Shown one piece after another: positions 62,272 to 64,000 of a stretch of DNA of 64,000 bases. Under the pieces are notes generated by a model that worked only from the letters and a program-made list of their open reading frames with translations, was not told the origin of the DNA and searched no databases. The position numbers and the translations under genes were made by a program. Within the stretch, counting starts at the first letter, position 1, and each line of letters begins with the position of its first letter. The stretch covers positions 434,001-498,000 of the forward strand of contig OZ241901.1 of NCBI GenBank assembly GCA_965202895.1, written 5' to 3'. The DNA is from JAJDXW01 sp965202895 (GTDB lineage: Bacteria; Pseudomonadota; Gammaproteobacteria; HK1).

Positions 62272-62536
62272 GCAGGGCTTTTTCACGCTGCGGCATTGGT
62301 TCGCGCGGGTGAACCCGGTTCGGTCGAATCGGAGCAACGGAGATCCTGGGAACGGCGCGTCCTGGGGACGCGGGTGTCTCGCCCGCAAGTGGGACGGCAA
62401 GACCGACGCCGATCGATGCGGGCGGGACACGAGCGTTCCCAGGACGCCCGCATCCGTGAGACCCGCCGTTCCCAGGAAGAGCCGTGGGCAGCATCGATGC
62501 CCGGCCGCGTGCCGGCCAGCATGTAAAGGCCCCGGA
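62272..62536 (+). mobile_element. MITE-like element family C, copy 5 (loop state II)
   Basis: The left end is GCAGGGCTTTTTCACGCTG at 62272-62290. The right end is diverged (CAGCATGTAAAGGCCCC), so the right boundary is approximate. It has the family C interior including the GGTTCGCGCGG/GAACCCGGTTCGGTCGAATC segment and the shared core. Possible flanks CCCCGGCG and CCCCGGAG agree at 6 of 8 positions. It begins about 14 bp after family A copy 3. Confidence 0.75.
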
Positions 62537-62589
62537 GGGGAGAGCGGCGGACCTTCCGGCGGGGTCGGCGATCGGGCACACTCGGGGCC

Positions 62590-63174
62590 ATGGACGAGCC
62601 GGTGCGGTGCGCCTGGGTCGGGGAGGACCCGATCTACGTGGCCTACCACGACGACGAATGGTGCGTCCCGTCGCACGACGACCGCTACCTCTTCGAGATG
62701 CTGCTCCTCGAAGGCGCGCAGGCGGGGCTCAACTGGCGGCTCATCCTCGGCAAGCGCGAGGGCTACCGGCGCGCCTGCGATGGCTTCGATCCGGTGCGGA
62801 TCGCGGCCTGGGACGAGGCGAAGATCGAGCGCCTCGCGGCCGACCCCGGCATCGTCCGCAACCGGCGCAAGATCCGCGCCGCCCGAACGAACGCGCGGGC
62901 CGCGCTCGCGGTGATCGAGGAGCACGGCGGGCTCGCGCCCTTCTTCTGGAGCTTCGTGGACGGCGTCCCCATCGTCAACCGCTGGCGGAGCATGGCCGAG
63001 ATGCCCGCCTCCACCCCCCTCTCGGAGCGGCTGAGCCGCGAGCTCAAGCGCCTCGGCTTCCAGTTCGTCGGCCCCACCATCTGCTACTCCTTCCTCCAGG
63101 CGATCGGGATCGTCGACGACCACACCCGTGACTGCTTCCGCTGCCGCCCCGCTTCGGCTCCGGCCTCCCGCTGA
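62590..63174 (+). CDS. tag: DNA-3-methyladenine glycosylase I
   Basis: A 194-residue base-excision repair enzyme removing 3-methyladenine from alkylated DNA. Family landmarks are RCAWVGEDPIYVAYHDDEWC with C7 and H20 of the zinc site, the base-pocket region LLLEGAQAGLNWRLILGKRE, and FQFVGPTICYSFLQAIGIVD. The end, DDHTRDCFRC, supplies the remaining zinc ligands. The start ATG 62590 follows the family C element closely, so the promoter may overlap the repeat. It precedes the CRISPR-associated gene by 156 bp without a gene. Confidence 0.95.
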   Translation: MDEPVRCAWVGEDPIYVAYHDDEWCVPSHDDRYLFEMLLLEGAQAGLNWRLILGKREGYRRACDGFDPVRIAAWDEAKIERLAADPGIVRNRRKIRAARTNARAALAVIEEHGGLAPFFWSFVDGVPIVNRWRSMAEMPASTPLSERLSRELKRLGFQFVGPTICYSFLQAIGIVDDHTRDCFRCRPASAPASR

Positions 63175-63330
63175 CACTTCTACCGGGAACCCTCCGCTCG
63201 GAACGCCCTCGGCCGCCGAAGCCTTCGCAACCTTGCCGGACGAGGTTCGGCCGGGACGGCAGGCTATATCGGCGCTCATGCCGATCCGGCGGAATCCGCC
63301 ATCGTGGAGAAGACTTCGGAAGCACCACGA

Positions 63331-64000
63331 ATGAGACATCCGAACCCGAACGTTTCGCCGGAACAGGCCCAGGCGATCTGGGACACGGCCCGGTTTCCCG
63401 CCGGGTCCGAACCGCGCGAACGGGTGGTGACCGCACGCTGCACGCTGGTGACCCCGATGTTCGGCGGCGGCGTCACGGCTGGGGAAGTCGACCGCGACAT
63501 GCCCATACGGGCCAGCGCCCTGCGGGGTCAGCTTCGTTTCTGGTGGCGCCTGCTTCACGGGACCGGCGGGAAATCAGCCGATCCGTTCGATGCCGAGTCC
63601 CTTTTGTGGGGCGGCATCTCCGGGAAGGGGCCTCGGGCCAGCCGGGTGACGTTGCAGGTCGGGCAGGCGACGACCCGGGCGCCGGGCAACCCTTCACCCG
63701 GATCGGCGGGGGCTCCGGTCGGCGGTCGCCTGAGCCCCAGGAGCCGACTGGACGTTCCCGCGTATGCGCTGATTCTGGAGCGGGGGGAAGATCCCGCGCT
63801 TCTGAAAGCGGGGTACGTTTTCGAGCTGGTGCTGCGCTTCGGGCGGACAACCACCCGTCCGCAGCAGGAAGGGGTGCTCGAAGCCCTGCGCTGGTGGGCG
63901 AGCTTCGCCGGTGTGGGGGCGCGAACGCGCCGCGGATTCGGCGCCGTCGAGGCGACCAGCGACGACGGGGAGTTGGAGCCCGTGACCGCCGAAGAGGTCC
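63331..64000 (+). CDS. cmr1: Type III-B CRISPR-associated RAMP protein Cmr1 (5' part)
   Basis: An open frame of 223 codons from ATG 63331 running off the right edge. The N-terminal RAMP signature is clear: LVTPMFGGGVTAGEVDRD followed by MPIRASALRGQLRFWWRLLH, then ESLLWGGISGKGPRASRVTL. The glycine-rich loop typical of RAMP proteins is FAGVGARTRRGFGAVEA. Cmr1 is a subunit of the Cmr effector complex, a crRNA-guided RNA-targeting defence machine. The rest of the cmr operon, the polymerase/cyclase subunit Cmr2 (Cas10) and any CRISPR array would lie beyond the window. Earlier starts are blocked or lack similarity. Confidence 0.93.
   Translation, partial: MRHPNPNVSPEQAQAIWDTARFPAGSEPRERVVTARCTLVTPMFGGGVTAGEVDRDMPIRASALRGQLRFWWRLLHGTGGKSADPFDAESLLWGGISGKGPRASRVTLQVGQATTRAPGNPSPGSAGAPVGGRLSPRSRLDVPAYALILERGEDPALLKAGYVFELVLRFGRTTTRPQQEGVLEALRWWASFAGVGARTRRGFGAVEATSDDGELEPVTAEEV

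Overview
This is a 64 kb stretch of a visibly GC-rich bacterial chromosome. Codon third positions are almost all G or C, and the only AT-rich patches sit in gaps and repeats. Gene content fits an uncultured Gram-negative heterotroph: TRAP, Liv and Dpp uptake systems with secreted binding proteins, CaiB and acyl-CoA enzymes, glutamine synthetase I, cobalamin genes of the CbiD route, and a complete coenzyme F420 locus with a fused FO synthase. I cannot place it reliably at phylum level. No rRNA, tRNA, replication origin or CRISPR array is visible.

Layout. 1-3607: a phytanoyl-CoA-dioxygenase-like gene cut by the left edge, then a CoA-transferase and an HMG-CoA-lyase-like gene. 4396-6590: an SDR oxidoreductase, a small hydrolase, and a small protein paired with a retropepsin-like protease. 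6670-9041: an AhpD-like gene interrupted by an in-frame UGA inside its redox motif (a probable selenoprotein), coupled to a YbdK-type carboxylate-amine ligase. 9521-18397: cobalamin and siroheme genes (cobC, cobS, cobT, cobB, a TSUP permease, cbiD, cobK, cysG). 18888-19472: a DUF6338-like membrane gene broken by a stop. 20004-25879: a branched-chain amino acid ABC operon. 26114-28844: two PIN-type toxin-antitoxin loci, one with a frameshifted toxin, around an orphan TRAP binding protein. 29025-36673: iron alcohol dehydrogenase and the F420 locus (cofGH, cofC, cofD, cofE, npdG), followed by two LLM-class oxidoreductases that probably use F420. 40273-48877: glnA, an acyl-CoA synthetase, a third toxin-antitoxin pair, acetoacetyl-CoA synthetase, a GNAT protein and an aminotransferase. 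48925-50189: a decayed ATPase/nuclease-like pair. 50480-59764: an ABC-F ATPase and a dpp-type peptide operon containing a C45-type hydrolase. 59892-63174: metY, a CoA-binding protein and tag. 63331 to the right edge: the 5' part of cmr1, the start of a type III-B CRISPR-Cas locus.

The most unusual content is between the genes. At least ten non-autonomous, MITE-like repeats are present. Family A (three copies, about 310 bp) has 5-bp target duplications. Family C (five copies, 230-280 bp) has 8-bp target duplications and 19-bp terminal inverted repeats. A and C have unrelated ends but share the same long palindromic core, and the roughly 30-nt loop of that core occurs in both orientations relative to the ends, so the core appears to invert. 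Family B (two copies, about 163 bp) sits over the 3' ends of two genes and supplies their last codons and stops. One A copy is inserted inside a B copy with a recognisable target duplication, which shows that A moved. Two further dispersed pairs (D and E) lack clear ends. No transposase is present in the window.
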